A stretch of 64,000 nucleotides of DNA from CAZFOB01 sp964520325 (GTDB lineage: Bacteria; Actinomycetota; JAICYB01), in NCBI GenBank assembly GCA_964520325.1, contig CAZFOB010000015.1:18648-82647 (forward strand). The letters are read 5' to 3'. Positions 7,654 to 16,203 of this stretch are shown one piece after another. The notes under the pieces were generated by a model. It was not told the origin of the DNA and made no database searches. It saw nothing but the letters and a program-made list of their open reading frames with translations. Both the position numbers and the translations under genes were made by a program. Numbering within the stretch: the stretch's first letter is position 1; the number at the start of each line of letters is the position of its first letter.

Positions 7654-8019
7654 CTAGTTAGCGACGCTTGCTTCCATCTCTTCGCCGCAATGCCGGGGCG
7701 CCTTTGCCGTTGCCGCGACCTCGAGACGGACGCGCGTCCCGCACGTCGGGCATTCGTAGACGACATCCGCGACGCGCGCGTCGATCAGCGCGGGAGGTGG
7801 GGGCGGGGGCTGCGTCAGCGCACCGAGCATCCGGCGGACCACGAAGATAAGCACGAGACCGATCGAGAACCCCACACACCCCCGGATGACGAGGCTTACG
7901 GCCCCCGTGCCTTCCGGCAGCCGCGTGCCGAGAAGCAGCGCGCCGCCGACGAGAAGCACGAGAAGAACGACGACGCCACGAACGGCCCGGCGTCCAACCG
8001 ACTTCTTTTCGCTACGCAA
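7654..8019 (-). CDS. Small membrane protein with C-terminal zinc-ribbon motif
   Basis: 121 aa with a basic N-terminus and two hydrophobic helices (about 12-31 and 40-64), a run of six prolines, then a soluble tail containing CPTCG and, 20 residues on, HCGEEM, which resembles a small zinc ribbon. The TTG start at 8019 overlaps the last codons of the thiolase gene by 8 nt, so it is probably translationally coupled to it. I do not recognise a named family. Confidence 0.7.
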   Translation of the reverse strand: MRSEKKSVGRRAVRGVVVLLVLLVGGALLLGTRLPEGTGAVSLVIRGCVGFSIGLVLIFVVRRMLGALTQPPPPPPALIDARVADVVYECPTCGTRVRLEVAATAKAPRHCGEEMEASVAN

Positions 8020-9190
8020 TACGCTCGATGATCATCGCGTTGGCCATGCCGCCGCCTTCGCACATGGTCTGGAGTCCGTAGCGACCACCGCGACGCTCGA
8101 GCTCGTGAAGCAGGGTCGTCGCCAGGCGCGCACCGGAAGCGCCGAGCGGATGCCCGAGCGCGATCGCGCCGCCGTTGGGGTTGACGCGTGCTTCTGGGTC
8201 GATGCCTGTGACCTCATCGGGCGAGAGGCCCATCTCGAGCTGCCAGGCCAGCAGGACAGAAGCGAACGCCTCGTTGATCTCGACGACGTCGATGTCGTCC
8301 ATCGAAAGGTTCGCGCGCTTGAGCACCTTCTGCGTGGCCGGGATCGGCGCTGTGAGCATGATCACCGGGTCGGAGGCTGCGAGCGCGAACGTGTGGAAGC
8401 GCGCTCGCGGCTTGAGGTCAAGCTGCTCGGCTTTTTCGGGCGTTGTGACGATAACGACAGACGCGCCGTCGGTGAGCTGCGACGAGTTTCCGGCTGTGAC
8501 CTTGCCGCCCTCGGGCTTGAACGACGTCTTCAGGCCGGACAGGACATCGAGTGTGGTGTCACGGATGCCCTCGTCCTGCGAGACGACTCCGTCATCCGTC
8601 GGCACAGGGACGATCTCGCGGTCGAAACGGCCGGTGTCACGGGCGTTCTTGGCGAGCTCCTGCGAACGCAAGCCGACCTTGTCGAGGTCCTCGCGGGATA
8701 TGTCCCACTTCTCCGCGATCATCTCCGCCGAAAGTCCCTGCGGGACGAACGGGAAGCGGTCCATGAGCGACTTCGAGAACGGGAATCCGGGGCCGTTCTG
8801 CATGCTCGCACCCATCGGCACGCGCGACATGACCTCGACCCCGCAGGCGATCACGATGTCGTACGCGCCGGACTGCACGCCTTGCGCGGCGAAGTGGATC
8901 GACTGCTGGGACGACCCGCATTGACGGTCGACGGTGGTTCCCGGTACCTCGACGGGAAATCCGGCGGCCAGCCAGGCGTTGCGTGCGATGTTGGCGGACT
9001 GCTCGCCGGCCTGCATGACGCAGCCGGCGATCACGTCGTCGACCGAAAGCGGATCGATGCCGGAACGTTCGATGGCGGCCTTCAGCGTGTGGGCGAGCAG
9101 GTCGACCGGATGAACCCCGGAGAGCTTGCCCCCTTGCTTACCTCGACCGAGCGGTGTCCGGACGGCCTCGACGATGACGGCTTCATGCAT
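8012..9190 (-). CDS. Thiolase (acetyl-CoA C-acyltransferase)
   Basis: 392 aa, the usual length for a degradative or biosynthetic thiolase. Active-site residues are all present: the nucleophile Cys91 in DRQCGSSQQ, His347 in GHPLGASG, and Cys377 in MCEGGGMAN. The start is set at ATG 9190 (MHEAVIVEAVRTPLGR), 6-7 nt after AAGGGAG; the frame extends 10 codons further without support. The reaction is thiolytic cleavage of 3-ketoacyl-CoA or its reverse. With no other beta-oxidation gene nearby, chain-length preference is unknown. Confidence 0.93.
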   Translation of the reverse strand: MHEAVIVEAVRTPLGRGKQGGKLSGVHPVDLLAHTLKAAIERSGIDPLSVDDVIAGCVMQAGEQSANIARNAWLAAGFPVEVPGTTVDRQCGSSQQSIHFAAQGVQSGAYDIVIACGVEVMSRVPMGASMQNGPGFPFSKSLMDRFPFVPQGLSAEMIAEKWDISREDLDKVGLRSQELAKNARDTGRFDREIVPVPTDDGVVSQDEGIRDTTLDVLSGLKTSFKPEGGKVTAGNSSQLTDGASVVIVTTPEKAEQLDLKPRARFHTFALAASDPVIMLTAPIPATQKVLKRANLSMDDIDVVEINEAFASVLLAWQLEMGLSPDEVTGIDPEARVNPNGGAIALGHPLGASGARLATTLLHELERRGGRYGLQTMCEGGGMANAMIIERIA

Positions 9191-9302
9191 AGCGGCTCCC
9201 TTCGGGCTATGTGACAGCACCCACTGTAGCGCGGAGCATCACCCGAGCTTCCCGGCATCCGTTTCCCATCCGATACCGGTGCGGGGATCGAATCCCTGGT
9301 AC

Positions 9303-9479
9303 ATGAAAAGAGCTCTCACTCTCCTTCTGGCGATGGTCGCGGTCGTGCTCGTCGGATCAGCGACGTCGTTTCTTCTTTCGATGACACAGACGCAGCCGGC
9401 GACAGCGGTGCCGATCCCGGATCCCAAAACCGTCGACGTCCATGTCTCGCCCAATGGCGCCACGCATCGCGGCGGCTGA
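9303..9479 (+). CDS. Small secreted or membrane-anchored protein, 58 aa
   Basis: MKRALTLLLAMVAVVLVGSA forms a convincing signal/anchor helix, followed by about 30 polar residues ending GATHRGG. It lies in the convergent gap before the YihY-like gene, whose stop is 4 nt away on the other strand. No ribosome site of note precedes it, so it is a plausible but unproven gene. Confidence 0.45.
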   Translation: MKRALTLLLAMVAVVLVGSATSFLLSMTQTQPATAVPIPDPKTVDVHVSPNGATHRGG

Positions 9480-9482
9480 CGC

Positions 9483-10442
9483 CTAGCTCCCCTCCTTCAC
9501 GAACGAGACGTCCACGTGCTCTGAGTCGACACGCTCTTCGGCTTTGGCGTAGCGCGCAAGCATCCGTTCGTCGACGTCGGTGAGGTGGTCGCTCGAAAGC
9601 GACCTCGGCCACGCGTGCAACTTCTTCACGACGTTGAGCTCGGCGGCGTAGAGGGTCAGTTGCGCTCCGAGGTAGATCCAGGAGAGCAAGCCTAAAACGA
9701 TGCCGAAGAATCCGTAGAGTTCACTCGCTTGGGCGAGCTGTCGCTCGACGAGCATGTTGCCCACCGTCTGGAGGACCGACCATCCGACCGCCGCAACCGC
9801 CGCACCCGGCACGACATCGCGCCAAGAGAGGTCGGCGACGGTGAGCAGCCTGAAGATGACGACGAACACACCCAGGTTCACGAGTGCGCCAACGAGAAGC
9901 ACCGATGCGCGGCCGAGGAACCCGAAGCTCTGCGTGACCGCGCCAACTCCGGACAGTCCGGTCGAGATCCCCGCGAACACAACGAGGAAACCGAGCATCA
10001 TCAGCGCTCGTACGATCTGACGGATCGTATTCGGCTGCTGTTTGACGGGTACGTCCCATACATGATCCATCGCGTTCTGTAGCGCCTTCAGTCCTCCCAG
10101 CCCTCCCCACAGGGCGCCAACGATGCCGACGATCAGTCCAACGCCGCCCTTGGCGATGCCGCTGACGTTGTTCTTGATCTCCTCGCCGACGATCGGCAAC
10201 TGCGTCAGGGCCGAATCGAGGATCCGCTCGCGCAGATCCGGGTTGTCACGCAGAACGATCGCGAGCACGGTCACAGCGACCAGCATCAGAGGGAAGAGCG
10301 AGAAGAAGCCGAAGTAGGCAAGAAGGGCCGCCTGCTGACCGGCGCGGTCCTCGCCGAATTTCTTGAAGACCCCGTACAACAACGCCAGCGGTGGCACGCG
10401 CCGCTGGAACCGGTCGAGGGTGTCACGGATCTTCTCGAGCAC
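9483..10442 (-). CDS. YihY/BrkB-family inner-membrane protein
   Basis: Polytopic protein with about six transmembrane helices and the family landmarks LLAYFGFFSLFPLMLV near the N-terminus, WDVPVK in the middle, and SWIYLGAQLTLYAAELN near the end. YihY/BrkB proteins were once called RNase BN; their true role is uncertain. I start at GTG 10442, which clears the upstream ABC gene; the frame runs on to 10547 but that part overlaps the ABC gene and lacks family similarity. It lies 23 bp downstream of the two ABC half-transporters and is likely in their operon. Confidence 0.88.
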   Translation of the reverse strand: MLEKIRDTLDRFQRRVPPLALLYGVFKKFGEDRAGQQAALLAYFGFFSLFPLMLVAVTVLAIVLRDNPDLRERILDSALTQLPIVGEEIKNNVSGIAKGGVGLIVGIVGALWGGLGGLKALQNAMDHVWDVPVKQQPNTIRQIVRALMMLGFLVVFAGISTGLSGVGAVTQSFGFLGRASVLLVGALVNLGVFVVIFRLLTVADLSWRDVVPGAAVAAVGWSVLQTVGNMLVERQLAQASELYGFFGIVLGLLSWIYLGAQLTLYAAELNVVKKLHAWPRSLSSDHLTDVDERMLARYAKAEERVDSEHVDVSFVKEGS

Positions 10443-10465
10443 GACGACGGGATACCCTGCCGGAA

Positions 10466-12262
10466 CTACCGGTACGCGCTGGCTTGGATCCCGTAGAGCT
10501 CGGCATACAAGCCGTCGCGCGCCACCAGCTCGTCGTGCGACCCGCACTCGACCACGCCGGCACCGTCGATGACGACGATGAGGTCGGCCATCCGCACCGT
10601 GGAGAACCGGTGCGAGACGAGTACGGTGATCCGTCCGTCGTGCTTGGATCCGCGCGAGGCGGCCGCGAAGCGCTCGAAGAGCGCGTGTTCGGTCTCGGCG
10701 TCCAGCGCCGCGGTGGGTTCATCCAGGACGAGGAGCAACGGATCGTCACGCATGAAGCCGCGGGCGAGCGCGAGCTTCTGCCACTGGCCGAACGAGAGCT
10801 CGACGCCGTCGTCCCACGTCGGTCCGAGCTGGGTGTCGAGGCCGCGCGGGAGCTTCGTTACGACGTCATCGGCACCACCGCGCGTCACGGCCGCGCGCAG
10901 GGCCTGGAGCTCGTCCATGCGCGCGAGGTCGCCGAGGCCGACCGTCTGGCGAGCGAAGAGCTCGAAGCGGAAAAAGTCCTGGAATGCACCGGCCATGCGC
11001 GCGCGCCACGCGTCTGCGTTCATCGTTTTGAGATCGACGCCGTCGACCAGGATCGTCCCGCTCGACGGCTCGTAGAGACGAGCGAGAAGCTTCACCAGCG
11101 TCGTCTTCCCCGCCCCGTTCTCACCGACCACCGCCACGACGGCTCCGGCCGGAAGATCGAGGTCGACCCCGTCGAGCACGAGCGTTTCGGTTCCGGGGTA
11201 GGAGAACGACACGTTCTGCAGACGGATGCCGGACGACAGGCGCACCGGCGCAGCTCCGTCACCGGTGACCTGGGACGCGGCGTAGTCCTCGAGCCAGGCC
11301 AGACGCGCGGCGGCATCGAGTGTCCAGCGGAGGAAGTCGGCCTGAGAGGCCGTCATCCCCATGTAGCGCGAGAGGTTGGCTCCGGCGGCAAGGACGAGCA
11401 GAACGTCTCCGGCTGAGCCGTCGATCCCCGTGGCCACGAACACCACGGCTGCGACGTACCCCGCCCCGAAGATCGCCCATGCGAGCGAGTTCCAGAAAGC
11501 CGTCCGCCACCGGACGGCACCGACCGTGGTGAACCAGCCCTCCAACGCAGCACGGCGCTTGGCGATGAGCCACTCCTCGCCACGAGCCACGCGGATCTCC
11601 TTGGCCGGGCCGGCCTGCGTCCCGAGCTCGTAGAAGTGGCGCGCGCGGCGGCGCTGCGGAGCCATCGACTCCTCGACCTTGCGCTCCACGCCCGCGCGCC
11701 AGGACGAGGCGAAGATCGTCGGGACGGCGAAGACGAGCAGACCGAGCAGCGCCGGGTGCACCGACACGAGCAGCGCGACGGTGATACCGAGCCGGATCAA
11801 CGATCCGAGCGTGCCCATCGCCGAGGCGTAGAGGTGGTTCAGCAGAAACGCGTGATCCTTGAGGATCTGGAGTCGGTCGAGATACTCCGGTCGTTCGTGG
11901 TGCTCGATCGTAGCCACGCTTGCTTGCAGGTGCACGACGTGGGAGTTGATCGCGATCGTTGCGCGCTCGCGGAAGAGGAAGTGCACGCGATCGCCGACGA
12001 TTCGCATGAGCCAGCCGAGGACACCTGATGCGGCGAACCCGATCGTTGCCGTGACGATGAGGTTCGAATGGGATCCGCGAACACCGTCGGCGAGCAGCTT
12101 GAGCCACAACGCGTTGAGCGCCTCGGGGATCATCGCGCCGGTGATGAGCACGAACGACACGATCAGCAGACGAGGCTCGGCTCGGTAGGCAAGCTTGAGA
12201 GCACGCCACAGCGCCGGGCCGGCGCCGGGGATGTCCGGGTGCTTCTTAGAGCCCGGCAGCAT
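10466..12262 (-). CDS. ABC exporter half-transporter (TMD-NBD), second subunit
   Basis: 598 aa: an N-terminal six-helix membrane domain (about 1-330) and a C-terminal ATPase with Walker A GENGAGKTT at 380-388, signature LSFGQWQKLALAR near 489, Walker B VLDEPTAALD near 512 and the H-loop VSHR near 549. The signature LSFGQ departs slightly from LSGGQ. The start overlaps the end of the preceding ABC gene by 17 nt. Two different half-transporters encoded back to back normally make a heterodimeric exporter. The substrate cannot be predicted. Confidence 0.92.
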   Translation of the reverse strand: MLPGSKKHPDIPGAGPALWRALKLAYRAEPRLLIVSFVLITGAMIPEALNALWLKLLADGVRGSHSNLIVTATIGFAASGVLGWLMRIVGDRVHFLFRERATIAINSHVVHLQASVATIEHHERPEYLDRLQILKDHAFLLNHLYASAMGTLGSLIRLGITVALLVSVHPALLGLLVFAVPTIFASSWRAGVERKVEESMAPQRRRARHFYELGTQAGPAKEIRVARGEEWLIAKRRAALEGWFTTVGAVRWRTAFWNSLAWAIFGAGYVAAVVFVATGIDGSAGDVLLVLAAGANLSRYMGMTASQADFLRWTLDAAARLAWLEDYAASQVTGDGAAPVRLSSGIRLQNVSFSYPGTETLVLDGVDLDLPAGAVVAVVGENGAGKTTLVKLLARLYEPSSGTILVDGVDLKTMNADAWRARMAGAFQDFFRFELFARQTVGLGDLARMDELQALRAAVTRGGADDVVTKLPRGLDTQLGPTWDDGVELSFGQWQKLALARGFMRDDPLLLVLDEPTAALDAETEHALFERFAAASRGSKHDGRITVLVSHRFSTVRMADLIVVIDGAGVVECGSHDELVARDGLYAELYGIQASAYR

Positions 12263-14051
12263 CCAACTCTTCCTCTTGGGTGAAGAAACGCGACGCTTGG
12301 AGCTCGAACATCGTCTTGTAGCGACCGCCGATCTTCATCAGCTCGTCGTGAGAACCGAGTTCAACAACGCGGCCCTTCTCGAGCACGCAGATCCGATCGG
12401 CGTGCCGCACGGTCGAGAACCGATGCGAGATGAGGACGACCGTGCGTCCCTTGGTCGCGGCGAGCAGCCGGTCGAAGATCTCCGCTTCGCCGCGGACGTC
12501 CAGCTGAGCTGTCGGCTCGTCGAGGAGCACCACTCCCGCACCCAGCTGGACGGCGCACACGGCCCGCGCGAGCGCAACGCGCTGCCACTGTCCGCCGGAG
12601 AGATCGGTTCCGCCTCCGTAGAACTTCGAGAGCACTCGGTCAAGGTCGGCCGCCGTTGACGAAAACTCGCCGGCCTGGGCGAGGTCGAGAGCCCTCGCAA
12701 CTTGTTCGTCCGACGCTCCGAGCGGCGCGACGTTGTCTCGGAGCGACAACTCGTAACGGACGAAGTCCTGGAACACCGCAGCCACACGCGATCGCCATTC
12801 GGAGATATCGATCTTCCGGATGTCGATGCCGTCCACGCTCACGATGCCTTCTTGCGGGTCGTACAGCCGGCACAGGAGCTTGGCGATGGTGGTCTTGCCG
12901 GCGCCGTTGCTTCCGACGATCGCAAGTGATGACCCTGCGGGGATGGTGAGGTCGAACCCGTCGAGGACACGCACTTCGGATGTCGGGTAGGCGAACGACA
13001 CGTTCTCGAATCGGATCTCGCGCTCGGGCAGGGCGCCCGCACCGGCCGTCCCGACCGCGAGCGCTCCGGCAGGCTCGAAGCGCTCGCCGAGATCGAGCAC
13101 GCGGGGGATCGGCTCGGCGCTTCCCCGGAACCACCAGTCGAACTCGCTGAACGCGAGCGCGCTGCAGCCCACGGCCACCTGCGCGAAGACGACAAGCTGT
13201 GGCAAAGAGAGGTTCCCAGCTCGCGCGTCCGCCGCGAGCGACCAGAACACGATCACGTTGCCGAGCAGGACCGTGAACACGCTCCACCTCATCGGCCGCT
13301 GCTTCAGCTTGCGCTGGTTGTACAGCGCTTCAGTCAGCCTTCTGCGCAGAGCTGCGTGTCGCTCGACGGCCCACTTCGCGAGGCCGAAGATCCGCACCTC
13401 CTTGGCGGCCGGCGCGTCAACGGCCAGCCGGTACGCGTAGTCGGAGTGACGGCTGACCGAGCTGAACTCGTCACTCGAATAGATCTTCCACAACGCGCTC
13501 TCACGCAGGAGCACGTGCGTCGACAGCCATGCACCTCCGAGGATCAGCGGCGCCCACCATCTGTAGGCACCGAGCACCGCGGCTTGGGAGAGGCCACCGA
13601 GAACCGTCGCGAACCCGCTGCCCACCTCCGGCATGGCGACCTCGAGCGGGGGGCCGACAACTCCCGCATCGAAGTCGCGCGCCTTGGCGAGCTCGTCGGC
13701 GAGGTCGGGTTGTTCGAGGTGCGCAAGGCCCGGCGGGGCGAGGCATGCGCGGAGCAATCGATCGTTGAGCCACACGCCGGTCTTGGCGCCGAGGATCGAG
13801 CCCACCGTGCCGTGAACGGCATTCAGCACGTTCATCGCGATGAAGACGACGCCCATCATGACGAGAGGTCCGGCGAGGTCGCCGTCGTTCTGGACGGCAC
13901 CGACAAGGACGCCCATCGCGATCGCGAAGAGAGCGGGGAGCAGACCGCGCAGAGCAACGAACGTCCACCAGATGGACGACAGCGTCTTATCGGCGCGCCA
14001 CAGCGACGCGAGGAAACGCCACTCCGCAGACGCCCGAAGGCGATTCAACAC
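12246..14051 (-). CDS. ABC exporter half-transporter (TMD-NBD), first subunit
   Basis: 601 aa, same layout as its partner: membrane domain about 1-330, Walker A GSNGAGKTT from 380, canonical signature LSGGQWQRVALAR, Walker B VVLLDEPTAQLD and H-loop ISHR. The catalytic motifs are complete here, whereas the partner has LSFGQ, a common asymmetry in heterodimeric exporters where one site is degenerate. The gene follows the VOC gene by 7 nt and overlaps the second ABC gene, so VOC-ABC-ABC-YihY reads as one leftward operon. Confidence 0.92.
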   Translation of the reverse strand: MLNRLRASAEWRFLASLWRADKTLSSIWWTFVALRGLLPALFAIAMGVLVGAVQNDGDLAGPLVMMGVVFIAMNVLNAVHGTVGSILGAKTGVWLNDRLLRACLAPPGLAHLEQPDLADELAKARDFDAGVVGPPLEVAMPEVGSGFATVLGGLSQAAVLGAYRWWAPLILGGAWLSTHVLLRESALWKIYSSDEFSSVSRHSDYAYRLAVDAPAAKEVRIFGLAKWAVERHAALRRRLTEALYNQRKLKQRPMRWSVFTVLLGNVIVFWSLAADARAGNLSLPQLVVFAQVAVGCSALAFSEFDWWFRGSAEPIPRVLDLGERFEPAGALAVGTAGAGALPEREIRFENVSFAYPTSEVRVLDGFDLTIPAGSSLAIVGSNGAGKTTIAKLLCRLYDPQEGIVSVDGIDIRKIDISEWRSRVAAVFQDFVRYELSLRDNVAPLGASDEQVARALDLAQAGEFSSTAADLDRVLSKFYGGGTDLSGGQWQRVALARAVCAVQLGAGVVLLDEPTAQLDVRGEAEIFDRLLAATKGRTVVLISHRFSTVRHADRICVLEKGRVVELGSHDELMKIGGRYKTMFELQASRFFTQEEELDAAGL

Positions 14052-14058
14052 GTTGCCG

Positions 14059-14463
14059 TCACGCGTTCGTCCCCGTTCCGTCGTGAGGTTGGTCGGACGG
14101 ACTCATGATCCCTACGTGGTTGCCGTCCGGATCGTCGACGACAGCGTAACGGGCACCCCAGAAGGCATCGATGGGTGCCATGTGCGCTTCGTAGCCGGCC
14201 TGCGTGAGCTCGGCGAACTTCGAGTCGACGTCGGTGCGGGTCTCGACGTGGAACATCAGCACGACCCCGGGCGAATCCGGCCATGCCGGGTCGTAGCCCT
14301 GCGTGAGGCTGCGGCTGTTGATCCCGAATCCGCTGTCCGGCACCTCGACGTGGTGCGCAACGCCGTCCTGCTCCCAGAGCTCGGGCACGAGAACGCCCAC
14401 CTTCCGGTAGAACTCCGCAGCTGCACGAACGTCGGTCACGATCAGATCCACCTGCATCTTCAT
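14059..14463 (-). CDS. VOC-family (glyoxalase/bleomycin-resistance) protein
   Basis: 134 aa with a single vicinal-oxygen-chelate module pair: MKMQVDLIVTDVRAAAEFYRK at the start and YAVVDDPDGNHVGIMSP at the end, with His and Glu positions typical of the fold. Start ATG 14463 is preceded by GGAGGAGG. It opens the leftward operon with the ABC exporters and lies divergent from a WYL regulator, which fits a drug- or metabolite-resistance module, though that role is inferred from context only. Confidence 0.85.
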   Translation of the reverse strand: MKMQVDLIVTDVRAAAEFYRKVGVLVPELWEQDGVAHHVEVPDSGFGINSRSLTQGYDPAWPDSPGVVLMFHVETRTDVDSKFAELTQAGYEAHMAPIDAFWGARYAVVDDPDGNHVGIMSPSDQPHDGTGTNA

Positions 14464-14511
14464 CGCCGCCTCCTCCGTGGGTCGTCTCGACGCAGTGTGC
14501 GCATCTAACCC

Positions 14512-14526
14512 TGACATCTCATGTCA
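14512..14526. promoter_or_regulatory. Palindromic operator between VOC and WYL genes
   Basis: TGACATCTCATGTCA, 6-bp perfect arms around CTC. It overlaps a TTGACA on the leftward strand and a CTGACA 18 nt upstream of GGATAT on the rightward strand, so a bound protein would block both promoters. The WYL protein is the obvious candidate ligand. Confidence 0.6.
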
Positions 14527-14549
14527 AGGTTTCGGGATATGGTCTGAAA

Positions 14550-15497
14550 ATGCGAGCCGACCGGCTCCTCGCGATCCTGCTGCTCCTCCAGCGCGGGGGC
14601 CGGATGACCGCCGGCGACCTGGCCACGCGGCTCGAGGTCTCCGTGCGCACCATCTACCGCGACCTCGAAGCGCTCGGGTCGGCCGGGGTGCCGGTCTACG
14701 CCGAGCCCGGCCGAGGCGGCGGGGTCCGGCTGCTCGAGAGCTACACCACCGATCTGTCTGGCCTGTCGCTGCGCGAAGCCGAGCTCGTCCCCCTGCTCGG
14801 TCTCTCCGACGCCTTCGCCGGCATAGCGCTGCGGTCATCACTGCGACGCACGGAGACAAAGCTCCTCATGGCGCTTCCCGACGACCAGCGCGCACGGGCC
14901 GAGCAAGCGCGAAGGCGCATCCATGTGGATCTTTCGCGGTGGTGGGATCACGCAGAGCCCGTTCCCACTCTCCCGACGCTCGTCGAGGCCGTCTTCGGCA
15001 GTCGTCGCCTTCGGCTCCGCTACAAGCGTGGAGAGCACGCAACGGTGGTGCAGCGCACGGTCGATCCGCTCGGCCTGGTCGTGCAGGGAGGCACCTGGTA
15101 TCTGGTCGGTCGTGTGCGGAAGACGCAAGATCGTATCTACCGCGTTTCGCGCATCCTCAGCGCCGAGGCCCTGCTGACGCCGGCCGACGTCCCCGACGAC
15201 TTCGACCTTCTCGCGTTCTGGGCCGGCCGCAAGGAGGACTTCCACATGACGCGGTCCGGCTACCAGGTTCGGGTTCGCGCGAAGCCTTGGGCACTCCGAG
15301 CGCTCCGCCACGTTTACGCCGGCGTGGTTGCGGAGGGCGACGATTGGGTGGAGACCGAGCTCTCGTTCGGCACGCGGGGGATCGCTTTTGAACGGATCCT
15401 CGGCTTGAGAGAGAACATCGAGGTTCTTGGACCGGACGACCTGCGCAACGGGATCGCCGAAGCGATCGCGCGGATGCACGGTCTCTACGCCCGTTGA
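14550..15497 (+). CDS. YafY-type HTH/WYL-domain transcriptional regulator
   Basis: 315 aa. N-terminal HTH_11-type winged helix: LLAILLLLQRGGRMTAGDLA and RLEVSVRTIYRDLEALGSAGVPV. The C-terminal ligand-binding WYL domain shows WYLVGRVR near residue 188 and ends with the WCX region. Such proteins usually repress a divergent operon and respond to a small ligand or nucleotide. The ATG lies about 9 nt after the predicted -10, so the transcript would have almost no leader. It faces away from the VOC-ABC operon across a palindromic operator. Confidence 0.9.
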   Translation: MRADRLLAILLLLQRGGRMTAGDLATRLEVSVRTIYRDLEALGSAGVPVYAEPGRGGGVRLLESYTTDLSGLSLREAELVPLLGLSDAFAGIALRSSLRRTETKLLMALPDDQRARAEQARRRIHVDLSRWWDHAEPVPTLPTLVEAVFGSRRLRLRYKRGEHATVVQRTVDPLGLVVQGGTWYLVGRVRKTQDRIYRVSRILSAEALLTPADVPDDFDLLAFWAGRKEDFHMTRSGYQVRVRAKPWALRALRHVYAGVVAEGDDWVETELSFGTRGIAFERILGLRENIEVLGPDDLRNGIAEAIARMHGLYAR

Positions 15498-15535
15498 GCG
15501 CCCGCCCATAAGTTGCGGGATCGAGTTGCGTTATC

Positions 15536-15560
15536 TACCGTCGGTAAGTTACTGTCGGTA
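15536..15560. promoter_or_regulatory. Two tandem TetR-type operators
   Basis: TACCGTCGGTA (15536-15546, perfect palindrome) and TACTGTCGGTA (15550-15560, one mismatch), 14 bp apart and ending directly before the GTG start of the TetR gene. A TTGCGG lies 17 nt upstream of TACCGT, so the first site would cover the -10. Autoregulation is expected. Confidence 0.65.
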
Positions 15561-15561
15561 G

Positions 15562-16203
15562 GTGGTCCGCACAGGTGCGACACACCGAGTCGGTCGGCCC
15601 CGCGGCCCGGCCCCCGATCCCGATCAGCGACGCGCGGATCTCATGGACGCCGCGTCGCGCGCGATCCGCCGGATTGGGCCGGAGGCCTCGATGGACGCCA
15701 TCGCCGCCGAGGCAGGCCTGAGCAAGCCCATGCTCTACAGCCGATTCGGCGACAAAGCCGGTCTGGCAGCTGCACTCGCGGAGCGCTTCGCCGCCGACAT
15801 CGTTGACGATGTCGTCGCGAGTTTCACCTCCCACACCGACCCGCGCCAGATGCTCCGGGGTGCGATCGACACGTTCATCGCGTTCGTGGAGCGCGACCCA
15901 AACATCTACCGCTTCCTGGCTCTCGGCGCGGCTACCCCGCGCTCTCTGGTCGCGACCCAACAACTGGTGCTCGAGGTGGGGCTCCGGCTGGCGGACGTTA
16001 TCCGCGGGCGGTTGGTGGATGCGCAAGCCGATCCCGGCCCGGCCGAACTCTGGGCGTTCTCGACACTCGGCTCGGTCTTCGTCGCTGCTGAGTGGTGGCT
16101 GGTCCGCTCGACGATGTCTCGCGAAGAACTGGTGGACGAACTCACAACTCTGGCCTGGACGGGGATGTCGGGCAGAGCTGAACCCGAAAGGACCTCGCGA
16201 TGA
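15562..16203 (+). CDS. TetR-family transcriptional regulator
   Basis: 213 aa. N-terminal helix-turn-helix in LMDAASRAIRRIGPEASMDAIAAEAGLSKPMLYSRFGDKAGL (split here by eye into helices 1-4), with a divergent C-terminal ligand domain. Start GTG 15562 adjoins two palindromic operators. Its stop overlaps the ATG of the ABC1 kinase gene (ATGA), so the pair is co-transcribed, and the regulator probably controls both itself and the kinase gene. Confidence 0.9.
   Translation: MVRTGATHRVGRPRGPAPDPDQRRADLMDAASRAIRRIGPEASMDAIAAEAGLSKPMLYSRFGDKAGLAAALAERFAADIVDDVVASFTSHTDPRQMLRGAIDTFIAFVERDPNIYRFLALGAATPRSLVATQQLVLEVGLRLADVIRGRLVDAQADPGPAELWAFSTLGSVFVAAEWWLVRSTMSREELVDELTTLAWTGMSGRAEPERTSR

Noticed and set aside
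9270..9305. A GGGATTCGATCCC-like T-arm on the minus strand, suggesting a tRNA remnant
   Set aside because: No acceptor, anticodon or D-arm can be built around it, and the flanking arms do not pair.
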